DNA from: VXYL01 sp965116345
GTDB lineage: Bacteria > Pseudomonadota > Gammaproteobacteria > Pseudomonadales > Azotimanducaceae
Length of the DNA: 64,000 bases
Assembly: GCA_965116345.1 (NCBI GenBank)
Contig: OZ220680.1
Span: 1,860,001 to 1,924,000, forward strand
Reading direction: 5' to 3'
This document shows, one piece after another, positions 42,740 to 50,601 of this stretch (within the stretch, counting starts at the first letter, position 1; the number at the start of each line of letters is the position of its first letter). The notes beneath the pieces were generated by a model. That model was not told the DNA's origin, did not search any database, and saw only the letters and a list, made by a program, of their open reading frames with translations. The position numbers and the translations under genes are program-made.

Positions 42740-43666
42740 ATGTCCGACCGAGCGCGTGATACCGCGCGCGTACTCATCGAGGCGCTGCCGTACATCCGCG
42801 ACTTCGCCGGCGCAACCATCGTCGTCAAATACGGCGGCAACGCCATGGTGGACGACGAGTGCAAACGCGCGTTCGCCCGCGACGTGGTGTTGATGAAGCT
42901 CGTCGGCATGAACCCCATCGTCGTCCACGGCGGCGGGCCCCAGATCGGCGAGGTGCTCGACAAGCTGAACATCCCGACGAAGTTCGTCGACGGCATGAGG
43001 GTGACCGACAGTGCCACCATGGACGTCGTGCAGATGGTCCTCGGCGGTTTGGTGAATAAGGACATCGTGTCGTTACTCAACAGCGCGGGCGGTCGAGCCG
43101 TAGGCATAACCGGGAAGGATGCCGACCTGATCCGCGCGCGCAAGCTCAACCACACCCGCCAAGGCGACGGCAATGCCGCTCCCGAGATCATCGACATCGG
43201 CCATGTCGGCGAGGTGGAGAAGGTAAACGCCGGCGTCCTCGACACCTTGATCGCCAGCGGCTTCATCCCGGTGATCGCCCCGGTGGGCGTTGGCGCCGAC
43301 GGCGAGTCCTACAACATCAACGCCGACTTCGTCGCGGGCTCGGTGGCCGGGCACCTCGCCGCCGCCAAGCTGATCCTGCTGACCAACACGCCGGGGATCC
43401 TGGATGCGAAAGGCACGACGCTCACCGACCTGTCGCCGGAGGACGTCGCCCGACTCGTCGCCGAAGGCACAGTGGCCGGGGGCATGCTGCCCAAGGTCGA
43501 ATGCGCACTCGGAGCGCTCGCCGCCGGCGTCGCCGCCGTCCACATCATCGACGGCACGGTGCCCCACGCTCTACTCCTGGAAGTACTCACCGACGGCGGC
43601 GTAGGGACTTTGATGAGAAGGCTGAGGAACCCGAGGAGCCCCGACCCGGAGCGTACCGATGACTGA
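42740..43666 (+). CDS. argB: acetylglutamate kinase
   Basis: Second step of arginine synthesis. The 308-residue amino-acid kinase shows TIVVKYGGNAMVD near residue 27 (ATP phosphate binding), VVHGGGPQIGEVLDKL near 60, FVDGMRVTD near 84, NINADFVAGSVAGHLAAAKL near 188 and the GMLPKVECALGAL motif near 250. The N-terminal helix of arginine-regulated hexameric kinases is present (ARVLIEALPYIRDFA), which suggests feedback inhibition by arginine. It overlaps slmA by eight bases. Confidence 0.96.
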   Translation: MSDRARDTARVLIEALPYIRDFAGATIVVKYGGNAMVDDECKRAFARDVVLMKLVGMNPIVVHGGGPQIGEVLDKLNIPTKFVDGMRVTDSATMDVVQMVLGGLVNKDIVSLLNSAGGRAVGITGKDADLIRARKLNHTRQGDGNAAPEIIDIGHVGEVEKVNAGVLDTLIASGFIPVIAPVGVGADGESYNINADFVAGSVAGHLAAAKLILLTNTPGILDAKGTTLTDLSPEDVARLVAEGTVAGGMLPKVECALGALAAGVAAVHIIDGTVPHALLLEVLTDGGVGTLMRRLRNPRSPDPERTDD

Positions 43667-44249
43667 CACGCCAGCACGTGGCAGCCGCCGCGCGCAGATT
43701 CTCGACGCCTTCAGCACCATGCTGGAGACCCGCCCCGGCGCACGCATCACCACCGCCGCCCTGGCCGCCCACGTCGGCGTGTCCGAAGCCGCCCTCTACC
43801 GTCACTTCCCGAGCAAGGCGAGGATGATCGAGACCCTGATCGCGTTCGCGGAAGAGGCTCTGTTCAGCCGTGTCGGCCAGATCGCCGAGAGCGAAAGTGG
43901 CGCGGAAGGCCAGTGCCGCGCGGTGCTGGCGTCGATGCTGACCTTCTGCGAGAGGAACCCGGGCCTCGCGCGGTTGTTCGCCGGCGACGCCCTGCAGGGA
44001 GAAACCGACCGGCTGCACCAGCGCATGCGGCAGTTCTACGACCGTGTCGAAACCCAGCTCCGACAGTTCATCCGCGCGCACTACGCGACCCGACCGACGA
44101 CGCCGCCGCTGTCGGCCGCGGCTGCCGCGAACCTGCTGCTCGCCAGCGCCGAGGGCCGCATCAACCAGTTCGTGCGCAGCGAGTTCAAGTCCCCGCCGAC
44201 GACGGATTGGCTGGAACAGTGGCAGGCGATCGCCAAGGCGGTGTTCTAG
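43659..44249 (+). CDS. slmA: nucleoid occlusion factor SlmA
   Basis: TetR-family DNA-binding protein that inhibits FtsZ assembly over the chromosome. The 196-residue protein carries the N-terminal helix-turn-helix (ITTAALAAHVGVSEAALYRHFPSKARMIETLI), almost identical to E. coli SlmA, and has ERNPGLARLFAGDAL near 100, the FtsZ-contact region, and FVRSEF near the end. Position between argB and pyrE/dut-coaBC genes supports SlmA rather than a general TetR regulator. Its TAG stop lies at the left end of a perfect palindromic repeat. Confidence 0.93.
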   Translation: MTDTPARGSRRAQILDAFSTMLETRPGARITTAALAAHVGVSEAALYRHFPSKARMIETLIAFAEEALFSRVGQIAESESGAEGQCRAVLASMLTFCERNPGLARLFAGDALQGETDRLHQRMRQFYDRVETQLRQFIRAHYATRPTTPPLSAAAAANLLLASAEGRINQFVRSEFKSPPTTDWLEQWQAIAKAVF

Positions 44250-44276
44250 GGAAGGTCTGATTAAGACCTTCCCTAG
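44246..44276. repeat. palindromic repeat family A, copy 3 (perfect)
   Basis: The reference copy: arms CTAGGGAAGGTCT and AGACCTTCCCTAG around the 5-base centre GATTA. Its first TAG is the slmA stop codon. It could act as a transcription terminator or REP-like structure. Confidence 0.95.
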
Positions 44277-44332
44277 CGCGGCACAGGGATGTGCCGCCAA
44301 ATTAAACGACGCAAGGAATTGAATTTGCACGC

Positions 44333-44367
44333 AAAAGAAAGACCGCGCTCTTGTTTTTTGCGCGGTC
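44333..44367 (-). terminator. Rho-independent terminator of pyrE
   Basis: On the minus strand, five bases after the pyrE TAA, GACCGCGC pairs with GCGCGGTC around an 11-base A-rich loop, and is followed by TTTCTTTT. This is a classic intrinsic terminator for rph-pyrE. The flanking CGCCCCTACGGGG belongs to the repeat family seen at 26230. Confidence 0.85.
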
Positions 44368-44371
44368 GCCC

Positions 44372-45046
44372 CTACGGGGTTAACTCCAGTCGATATTGCG
44401 ACAACCGCCGCCACTGCGCCGCGTGGCTCGAGTCGGCCCCCAGGTAATCAACCACGTCGTCCAGATTCGCTATGCAGCGGACCGGTATGCCCAAGCTGCT
44501 CTCGAGAGCCCGCACCGCCGTCTCATCTCCATCGGTCGTCGGCTCCTGCCGATCGAGGGCGAGGACGACGCCGACCACCTCGCCACCCGCGTCGGTGATC
44601 GTCTCGAAGGCCTCGCGTTTAGCCGCACCGTCGGTCACCACGTCGTCGACGATGGCGACCTTGCGGCCCGCCAGCAGCGCACCCACGAGGTGGCCCCCCT
44701 CGCCGTGGTCCTTGACCTCCTTGCGGTTGAACGCCGCACCGATGTCGACCCCGTGGTCCCGCGCCAGCGCGATAGCGGTCGCCGAGGCGATGGGAATGCC
44801 CTTGTAGGCGGGGCCGAACAGAACCTCGGGACGTGTCGGTAGGGCGAGGGTCTCGACCGCGTAGGACGCGCCGAGCACGGCCAGCCCCGCACCGTCGGCG
44901 ATCGCGCCGAGATTGAAGAAGTACGGACTGCTGCGACCCGACTTCAGCACGAAGTCGCCGAAGGTCAGCACGCCGCGGTCGATCATCTCGCGGACGAACG
45001 AGGCCGCCCGACGATCTCGTTCGTTCATGGAAGAAGGGAGGCTCAT
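44372..45046 (-). CDS. pyrE: orotate phosphoribosyltransferase
   Basis: Converts orotate and PRPP to OMP in pyrimidine synthesis. The 224-residue protein shows FVLKSGRSSPYFFNLG near residue 33, GPAYKGIPIASATAIAL near 78, FNRKEVKDHGEGG near 106 and the PRPP motif KVAIVDDVVTDGAA near 130. The motif ends DGAA where DxGTA is more common. The start overlaps the rph stop (ATGA), so the pair is an operon as in E. coli. A strong terminator follows the stop. Confidence 0.96.
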   Translation of the reverse strand: MSLPSSMNERDRRAASFVREMIDRGVLTFGDFVLKSGRSSPYFFNLGAIADGAGLAVLGASYAVETLALPTRPEVLFGPAYKGIPIASATAIALARDHGVDIGAAFNRKEVKDHGEGGHLVGALLAGRKVAIVDDVVTDGAAKREAFETITDAGGEVVGVVLALDRQEPTTDGDETAVRALESSLGIPVRCIANLDDVVDYLGADSSHAAQWRRLSQYRLELTP

Positions 45047-45750
45047 GTGCCCAGGGCGTGCTGCTGGGCGTCGAACAGACGGTCGATGCCGAGTTCGGCC
45101 AGCGACAGCATCTCGTCGAGGGCGGCGCGCTCGAAAGCCCCGTTCTCAGCGGTTCCCTGGACCTCGATGAATCCCTTGTCGCGCATCATCACGACGTTCA
45201 TGTCCGTCTCCGCGTTGGAGTCCTCGGCATAGTCGAGATCCAACACGCAGCGGCCGCGGTAGATGCCGACTGAAACCGATGCCACCAACCCCTCCAATGC
45301 GCGCGGCGCAACGCCCTCCAAGGCTTCCGCCAAGGCGACGCAGCCACCGGTGATCGACGCCGTGCGCGTACCGCCGTCCGCCTGGATGACGTCGCAATCG
45401 ATCCTCACTGTGCGTTCGCCGAGTGCATGCGGATCCACCGCCGCGCGCAGCGAGCGGCCGATCAGGCGCTGAATCTCCACCGTCCTGCCGCCCTGCTTGC
45501 CACGGGCCGCCTCGCGGTCCGTGCGCTTGTGGGTGGCGGCAGGCAGCATGCCGTACTCCGCCGTGATCCAGCCACGTCCCTGACCGCGCATGAACTGCGG
45601 AACCTGATTTTCGATGCTGGCCGTACAGATGACCTTGGTCTCGCCGAACTCGACCAGCACGGAACCGGCCGCGTGTTTCAGGAACCTGCGAGTGATTCGG
45701 ACAGGGCGCGGCTCGTCCGCAGCGCGTCCACTGGGTCGGGCAACTTCCAT
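45043..45750 (-). CDS. rph: ribonuclease PH
   Basis: Phosphorolytic 3'-5' exoribonuclease that trims tRNA precursors. The 235-residue protein begins with the family motif RPSGRAADEPRPVRIT, then SVLVEFGETKVICTASIEN near 37, GRGWITAEYGMLPAATH near 61, the phosphate site and DCDVIQADGGTRTASITGG near 115, and LDLDYAEDSNAETDMNVVM near 172. ATG 45750 is the start because the conserved N-terminus follows it; the longer frame upstream is not conserved. It is divergent from yicC. Confidence 0.96.
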   Translation of the reverse strand: MEVARPSGRAADEPRPVRITRRFLKHAAGSVLVEFGETKVICTASIENQVPQFMRGQGRGWITAEYGMLPAATHKRTDREAARGKQGGRTVEIQRLIGRSLRAAVDPHALGERTVRIDCDVIQADGGTRTASITGGCVALAEALEGVAPRALEGLVASVSVGIYRGRCVLDLDYAEDSNAETDMNVVMMRDKGFIEVQGTAENGAFERAALDEMLSLAELGIDRLFDAQQHALGT

Positions 45751-45789
45751 GCAACGAATCCTCTTGGCTGCTCGCCTCTGCGGGCGTGT

Positions 45790-45843
45790 GGGAGATTTCC
45801 GTAGCGAAATCTCGGTCGGCAGCGACCCCGCGAAGCGGTCGCG
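45790..45843. repeat. bipartite hairpin repeat between rph and yicC
   Basis: GAGATTTC pairs with GAAATCTC across a short loop, followed by GCGACC...GGTCGC. It resembles the two-hairpin module at 50111-50196 in layout and partly in sequence. Confidence 0.6.
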
Positions 45844-45882
45844 TTCCATCGTGTTGGATGCATCCGTGGCTACGGCGCGAAT

Positions 45883-45888
45883 TATAAT
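45883..45888 (+). promoter_or_regulatory. perfect -10 hexamer just before yicC
   Basis: TATAAT lies six bases upstream of the yicC ATG, so transcription would begin at or next to the start codon. No good -35 is seen at 16-18 bases, so the site may be activator-dependent or fortuitous. Confidence 0.4.
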
Positions 45889-45894
45889 GGTTCG

Positions 45895-46743
45895 ATGGTA
45901 GCCAGCATGACGGCATTCGGACGCGCCGGGGACGATCTCGTCGATTGGGAGATTCGCTCGGTCAACCACCGCTATCTGGAGGTCTCGCTGCGCCTGCCCG
46001 AACCGTTTCGCGACCTCGAGCAAGCGCTTCGTGACGTCGCCGCTTCGCGCCTGCGACGCGGCAAGGTGGATGCGACGCTGCGCCTGGCCCGGCAGGCGAC
46101 CATCGTTCCACGGCTCAACGACGACGCCTTCGCGGAAGTCCTCGGCGTGGTCGACGACGCTCGCCGCCGCCTCGGTCAGAGCGGCACCGTAGACGCCGTG
46201 GAGCTATTGCGCTGGCCTGGCGTCATGCAGGACGATCCCGAAAACGTCGCGCGCTTCAAGGACGCGGCGCGGGCCCGCTTCGGGGCGGCCGTCGACGACC
46301 TGATCGCCCACCGCAACAGCGAGGGTTCGCACTTGGGTGCGCTGCTGCGGGAACGCCTGGCCGACGTCGAGCGGGTGGCGGCGGCCGTGCGCGAGCTGGT
46401 CTCCGACCAGGCCGAGGCGATCCGCGATCGGCTGCACAAGCGCGTCCAGGAACTCGGTGCCCGGGTCGAAATCGATCGCTTGGATCAGGAGGTCGCCCTG
46501 CTCGCGCAGAAGAGCGACGTGTTCGAGGAACTCGACCGTCTGGACATCCACGTCACCGAAGCTCGCAAGAGCCTCGATGGTGAGGAACCCTGCGGCCGAC
46601 GCCTGGATTTTCTGACCCAGGAGATGAACCGCGAGGCGAATACCCTCGCCGCGAAGTCGGTGCTACCCGAGGCCGCCCGTCTGGCCGTGGACCTCAAGGT
46701 GCTGATCGACCAGATGCGCGAACAGGCCCAGAACATCGAGTGA
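45895..46743 (+). CDS. yicC: YicC family endoribonuclease-like protein
   Basis: A YicC/YloC family protein, 282 residues; E. coli YicC has been described as an endoribonuclease acting on a small RNA. It starts MVASMTAFGRAG, matching the MIRSMTAF start of the family. It contains EIRSVNHRYLEVSLRLPE near 22, LRRGKVDATLRL near 55, the long central helical region, and the C-terminal LDFLTQEMNREANTLAAKS near 237. The neighbourhood rph | yicC-gmk-rpoZ-spoT is standard for gammaproteobacteria. Its stop overlaps the GTG of gmk. Confidence 0.93.
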   Translation: MVASMTAFGRAGDDLVDWEIRSVNHRYLEVSLRLPEPFRDLEQALRDVAASRLRRGKVDATLRLARQATIVPRLNDDAFAEVLGVVDDARRRLGQSGTVDAVELLRWPGVMQDDPENVARFKDAARARFGAAVDDLIAHRNSEGSHLGALLRERLADVERVAAAVRELVSDQAEAIRDRLHKRVQELGARVEIDRLDQEVALLAQKSDVFEELDRLDIHVTEARKSLDGEEPCGRRLDFLTQEMNREANTLAAKSVLPEAARLAVDLKVLIDQMREQAQNIE

Positions 46744-47399
46744 CGGCTAGCCATGCCAAAGGCGGTCCACCGCCATCGGGTCGGGGACACCTGTTCGTGG
46801 TCTCCGCTCCGTCCGGCGCGGGCAAGACGAGCCTCATCCGGTGTCTCGTGCACGCCGATGACTCGCTCACCGTCTCCGTATCGCACACGACGCGCCCGAA
46901 GCGCGCCGACGAGATAGACGGCGAGCACTACCACTTCGTCGACCACGGAGCCTTCGACGCCCTACGGGCTGCCGGGGAGTTCCTGGAGTGGGCCCAAGTG
47001 TTCGACAACGCCTACGGCACCTCGCGCCAAGCCGTCGAGACCGCCCTCGAAGCGGGTCGCGACGTGGTCCTTGAGATCGACTGGCAGGGCGCGGCCCAGG
47101 TTCGCCAAGGCTGGCCCGGGGCGGTGTCGATCTTCGTCCTGCCGCCGTCCCGCGAAGCCCTGATGGAGCGCTTGACCGGGCGCGGCCAGGACAGCCCCGA
47201 GGTGATCGACAAGCGCTTCCGGCAAGCCGTGGCGGACATGTCGCACCACGCCGAGTTCGACCACACCATGGTCAACGACGACTTCGGCGACGCGGTGCGC
47301 CACCTCGAACGAATCGTCCAGGCCACCCGCGAGGGATCGAAGGCACCGGCGGAGGACCACTCGACCCTATTGCGCGAGCTTCTCGCCCGCGACGCGTAG
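46740..47399 (+). CDS. gmk: guanylate kinase
   Basis: Phosphorylates GMP to GDP. The 219-residue protein has the P-loop VVSAPSGAGKTSLIRCLV near residue 18, the GMP-binding VSHTTRPKRADEIDGEHYHFV near 47, LEWAQVFDNAYGTSRQAVE near 79 and VLEIDWQGAAQVR near 105. The start is GTG 46740, overlapping the yicC stop (GTGA). A gap of 101 bases separates it from rpoZ. Confidence 0.97.
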   Translation: MTASHAKGGPPPSGRGHLFVVSAPSGAGKTSLIRCLVHADDSLTVSVSHTTRPKRADEIDGEHYHFVDHGAFDALRAAGEFLEWAQVFDNAYGTSRQAVETALEAGRDVVLEIDWQGAAQVRQGWPGAVSIFVLPPSREALMERLTGRGQDSPEVIDKRFRQAVADMSHHAEFDHTMVNDDFGDAVRHLERIVQATREGSKAPAEDHSTLLRELLARDA

Positions 47400-47500
47400 A
47401 TTCTGCGCCGTGCGCGGGACGATTCGCCGACGTCAGTGCGACTGCAGTTTCCTGTAGACTCTGCATATTGCGAGTACGAATCTCCGAAGGAGTTCTACCA

Positions 47501-47785
47501 ATGGCCCGTGTCACCGTTGAAGATTGCCTCGACCACGTCGACAACCGGTTCGACCTCGTCATGCGAGCCAGCCGTCGGGCGCGGCAGATGCACCACGGGG
47601 CAGAACCGTTCCTGCCGGAAGAGAACGACAAGGCCACGGTGATCGCGCTGCGGGAAATCGCCGACGGACTGATCACCGACGCGGCGCTCGACGCGGCGGA
47701 CGTTGTTCCCATCGACGACGAAGACGAACTGCAAGTGCAGATGCCCTACGGCGGCTTGGGAGATGACCGAGCAGAAGACTTCTGA
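47501..47785 (+). CDS. rpoZ: DNA-directed RNA polymerase subunit omega
   Basis: The small omega subunit that aids RNA polymerase assembly and contributes a ppGpp-binding site. It begins MARVTVEDCLDHVDNRFDLVMRASRRARQM and has NDKATVIALREIADGLI, all family features, in 94 residues. ATG 47501 has AAGGAG eight bases upstream and is preferred to the longer frame. It overlaps the spoT start by 23 bases, pairing the ppGpp target with its synthetase/hydrolase. Confidence 0.96.
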   Translation: MARVTVEDCLDHVDNRFDLVMRASRRARQMHHGAEPFLPEENDKATVIALREIADGLITDAALDAADVVPIDDEDELQVQMPYGGLGDDRAEDF

Positions 47786-50108
47786 GATTGGCCCGCCAGG
47801 CGGAGCCACACTAGCCGCGCGCCACGCCACAGCCGAGGTCGCGGTCGGCGGTGGTGCCGGTAGTGACAAAGGCACCAAGGGCCGCAAGAAGGTCTCCAAG
47901 AATCCCTCGCAACCCCGCGAGTCCTACTTCCAGAACCAGCTTCGTGTCCAGGCCACGGAAGTGGCCGTGACGGTCACCATCAAGGATCTGCTCGCCATCC
48001 TCAAGGGCTACCTGCCCGACGACGAGGTCGATATCGTCGAACGCGCCTACCACTTCGCCGAGACGGCCCACGAGGGTCAGTTCCGGCGTACCGGCCATCA
48101 GTACATCACCCATCCTCTAGCCGTGGCCGCCATCCTCGCGGACATGCGCATGGACCACCAGTCGATCGTGGCGGCCATCATGCACGACGTGCTCGAGGAC
48201 ACCGGCGTCACCAAGACGAAACTCGCCAAGGCGTTCGGCAAGGAGGTGGCGGAGATCGTCGACGGCGTCTCCAAGCTGGCGACGATCTTCAACAGCCGCG
48301 CGGAAGCCCAGGCCGAGAACTTTCAGAAGATGGCCATGGCGACGGCCAAGGATCTGCGCGTCATCCTGGTGAAGTTGGCCGACCGACTGCACAACATGCG
48401 CACCATCGGCGTCATGCCGCCGAACAAGCGCAAGGGCATCGCCCGCGAGACGCTCGAATTCTACGCGCCCATCGCCAACCGGCTGGGCATGAACACGATG
48501 CGCCTGGAGTTCGAGGAACTCGCCTTCCAGGCGCTCTATCCGCTGCGCGCCGACCGCATCAGCCACGCGGTCGCCTCGGCGACCGGTCGCCGCAAGTCGC
48601 TGCTCGAGCAGCTGCAGCGGTCCATCGAAGCGAGCCTGCATCGGGAAGGGATCGACGCCAATGTGATCGGTCGGCAGAAGCACCTGTATTCGATCTATCG
48701 GAAGATGAAGACCCAGCGCAAGTCGTTCGCGGATCTCATGGATGTGTTCGGCTTCCGCATCGTCGTCGACCGCGCCGATACCTGCTACCGGGCCCTGGGC
48801 GTGGTGCACAACCTCTACAAGCCCGTGCTGAGCCGATTCAAGGACTACATCGCCATCCCCAAGGCGAACGGCTACCAGTCCCTGCACACCGCCCTGGTCG
48901 GCATGCACGGCGTGCCCATCGAGGTGCAGATCCGGACCCGCCAGATGGACACCATGGCGGAACAGGGAATCGCCGGGCACTGGCTCTACAAGAACGACCT
49001 CGCGGCGCAGGGCAGTCATGTCCGCGCCCGGCAGTGGGTCGCCGGGCTGCTCGACCTGCAGCAGCGCGCGGGGGACTCGCTGGAGTTCATCGAGAACTTG
49101 AAGATCGACCTGTTCCCCGACGAAGTCTACGTGTTCACGCCCAAGGGCGAGATCCTCGAGCTTCCCCGGGGAGCGTGCGCCATCGACTACGCCTACGTCA
49201 TCCACACGGATATAGGCAACCACTGCGTCGCCTGCCGGATCGACCGCAGCCTGGCGCCACTGTCCGCCATTCTCGAGTCCGGCCAGACCGTGGAGATCAT
49301 CACGGCCGCGGATGCCCGACCGAGTCCGGACTGGCTGACGTTCACTGTCTCCAGCCGGGCGCGATCAGCCATACGCCAGGCCCTCAAGGTGCAGCAACGG
49401 TCCGAATCCGTCCGCCTCGGACGCCGGCTGCTGGACCGTTCGCTGCGCAACGCCAACACCACCATACGGGCGTTGGACTTCCGCCGCCTGCGCTCCGTCC
49501 TTCGCGAGTTCGGCGTACGCAAGCTCGATGACCTGCTGGCGGAAATCGGCATCGGCAACCTGATGGCCTACGCGGTCGCACAAAGGCTGTTGGCCGCCGA
49601 CAACCCCGCCTACGAGGCGGTGGACATCGAGGGTGGCGGGCCGGTCGCCATCCGCGGCGGCGAGGGACTGGTGATAACCTACGCGCGGTGCTGCGGGCCC
49701 GTGCCCGGGGACCACGTGGTCGGCCACATGACACCGGGCAAGGGACTTGTGGTGCACGTCGAAACCTGCAACAACGTCGGGGAGCTGCGGCGCAAGAACG
49801 CCCTCGAGATCATTCCCTCGCGCTGGGCGACACGCAGCCAGGGCGAGTTCGAAACCACCCTGGACATCGCGGTAAACCGGCAGAAGGGCGTGATCGCCGA
49901 ACTGGCCAACGGTGTCAACGGCGCCGACGCGGGCATCAACAACATCACCGTCGACGAGCGCTCGGCGGAACTGTCGAGCATTCGCCTGGAACTGTCCGTG
50001 CACGACAAGGAACATCTCGAACGTGTCCGCCAGCGGCTGCTTTCGATTCCAGCGGTTCAGACCGTCGACCGCCTGGTCGGCCCGGAACGTACCGGCGAGG
50101 CGGCATGA
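47763..50108 (+). CDS. spoT: bifunctional (p)ppGpp synthetase/hydrolase SpoT
   Basis: Controls the stringent alarmone. The order is: a non-conserved basic extension (about 1-75), the HD hydrolase domain with AIMHDVLEDTG at 139-148, the synthetase domain with SRFKDYIAIPKANGYQSLHTA (an RxKD motif, as in bifunctional enzymes) near 356, TGS near 440 (DEVYVFTPKGEILELPRGA), a conserved-cysteine region (YARCCGPVPGDHVVGH) near 640, and a C-terminal ACT domain. Hydrolase residues are intact. Length is 781 against 702 in E. coli, the excess being N-terminal. The ATG 47763 start lies inside rpoZ. Confidence 0.95.
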   Translation: MTEQKTSEIGPPGGATLAARHATAEVAVGGGAGSDKGTKGRKKVSKNPSQPRESYFQNQLRVQATEVAVTVTIKDLLAILKGYLPDDEVDIVERAYHFAETAHEGQFRRTGHQYITHPLAVAAILADMRMDHQSIVAAIMHDVLEDTGVTKTKLAKAFGKEVAEIVDGVSKLATIFNSRAEAQAENFQKMAMATAKDLRVILVKLADRLHNMRTIGVMPPNKRKGIARETLEFYAPIANRLGMNTMRLEFEELAFQALYPLRADRISHAVASATGRRKSLLEQLQRSIEASLHREGIDANVIGRQKHLYSIYRKMKTQRKSFADLMDVFGFRIVVDRADTCYRALGVVHNLYKPVLSRFKDYIAIPKANGYQSLHTALVGMHGVPIEVQIRTRQMDTMAEQGIAGHWLYKNDLAAQGSHVRARQWVAGLLDLQQRAGDSLEFIENLKIDLFPDEVYVFTPKGEILELPRGACAIDYAYVIHTDIGNHCVACRIDRSLAPLSAILESGQTVEIITAADARPSPDWLTFTVSSRARSAIRQALKVQQRSESVRLGRRLLDRSLRNANTTIRALDFRRLRSVLREFGVRKLDDLLAEIGIGNLMAYAVAQRLLAADNPAYEAVDIEGGGPVAIRGGEGLVITYARCCGPVPGDHVVGHMTPGKGLVVHVETCNNVGELRRKNALEIIPSRWATRSQGEFETTLDIAVNRQKGVIAELANGVNGADAGINNITVDERSAELSSIRLELSVHDKEHLERVRQRLLSIPAVQTVDRLVGPERTGEAA

Positions 50109-50198
50109 GCGCGCGACCTGGCGGTCGCGTCGGAAGTTTCGCTGGCGCGAAACTTCTGCGGCGCAAGACCGGGGTGGCGCGACCTGGCGGTCGCGCGC
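50109..50198. repeat. three-hairpin repeat between spoT and ridA
   Basis: Two copies of a GCGCGACC-TGGC-GGTCGCG hairpin (50111-50129 and 50177-50196) flank a perfect 10-bp hairpin, GAAGTTTCGC-TGGC-GCGAAACTTC (50133-50156). All three share the loop TGGC. Related modules occur after metF (15256) and before yicC (45790). Confidence 0.8.
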
Positions 50199-50217
50199 TA
50201 GCCAGGATCCGACGCCG

Positions 50218-50601
50218 ATGAGCCGCAAGGCGATACACACGGATGGCGCGCCGCAGGCCATCGGCACTTATTCACAGGCGCTCGCCGTCGATCGGACGGT
50301 CTATCTGTCCGGGCAGATTCCGCTCGACCCCGAGTCCATGGAGATCATCGACGGCGATACGCGGGCACAGGTCGAGCAGGTGCTCGCCAACTTGGCGGCC
50401 GTGGCAGCGGCGGCCGGCGGCAACCTCGGCGACATCGCGAAGCTGACCGTGTACCTCACGGACCTAGGAGACTTCAGCGCGGTCAACGAAGTCATGGCGG
50501 AGCACTTCGACGCGCCCTTTCCAGCACGTGCCGCCGTCGAGGTCTCGGCACTGCCGCGCGGTGCCCGGGTCGAAATCGACGCGGTCCTGGTCATGCCCTG
50601 A
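50218..50601 (+). CDS. ridA: RidA family reactive imine deaminase
   Basis: Hydrolyses reactive enamine/imine intermediates such as 2-aminoacrylate. The 127-residue protein has the family start (APQAIGTYSQALAVDRTVYLSGQIPLDP), KLTVYLTDLGDFSAVNEV near 82, FPARAAVEVSALPRGARVEIDAV with the conserved Arg near 107 and Glu near 122. Placement after spoT matches Pseudomonas. Its TGA shares one base with the recG ATG (TGATG). The region before it is filled by hairpin repeats. Confidence 0.95.
   Translation: MSRKAIHTDGAPQAIGTYSQALAVDRTVYLSGQIPLDPESMEIIDGDTRAQVEQVLANLAAVAAAAGGNLGDIAKLTVYLTDLGDFSAVNEVMAEHFDAPFPARAAVEVSALPRGARVEIDAVLVMP

Noticed and set aside
41309..42928. 539-codon open frame on the minus strand over algC
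   Set aside because: High-GC shadow of the conserved algC and argB frames; no recognisable domain and no start signal.
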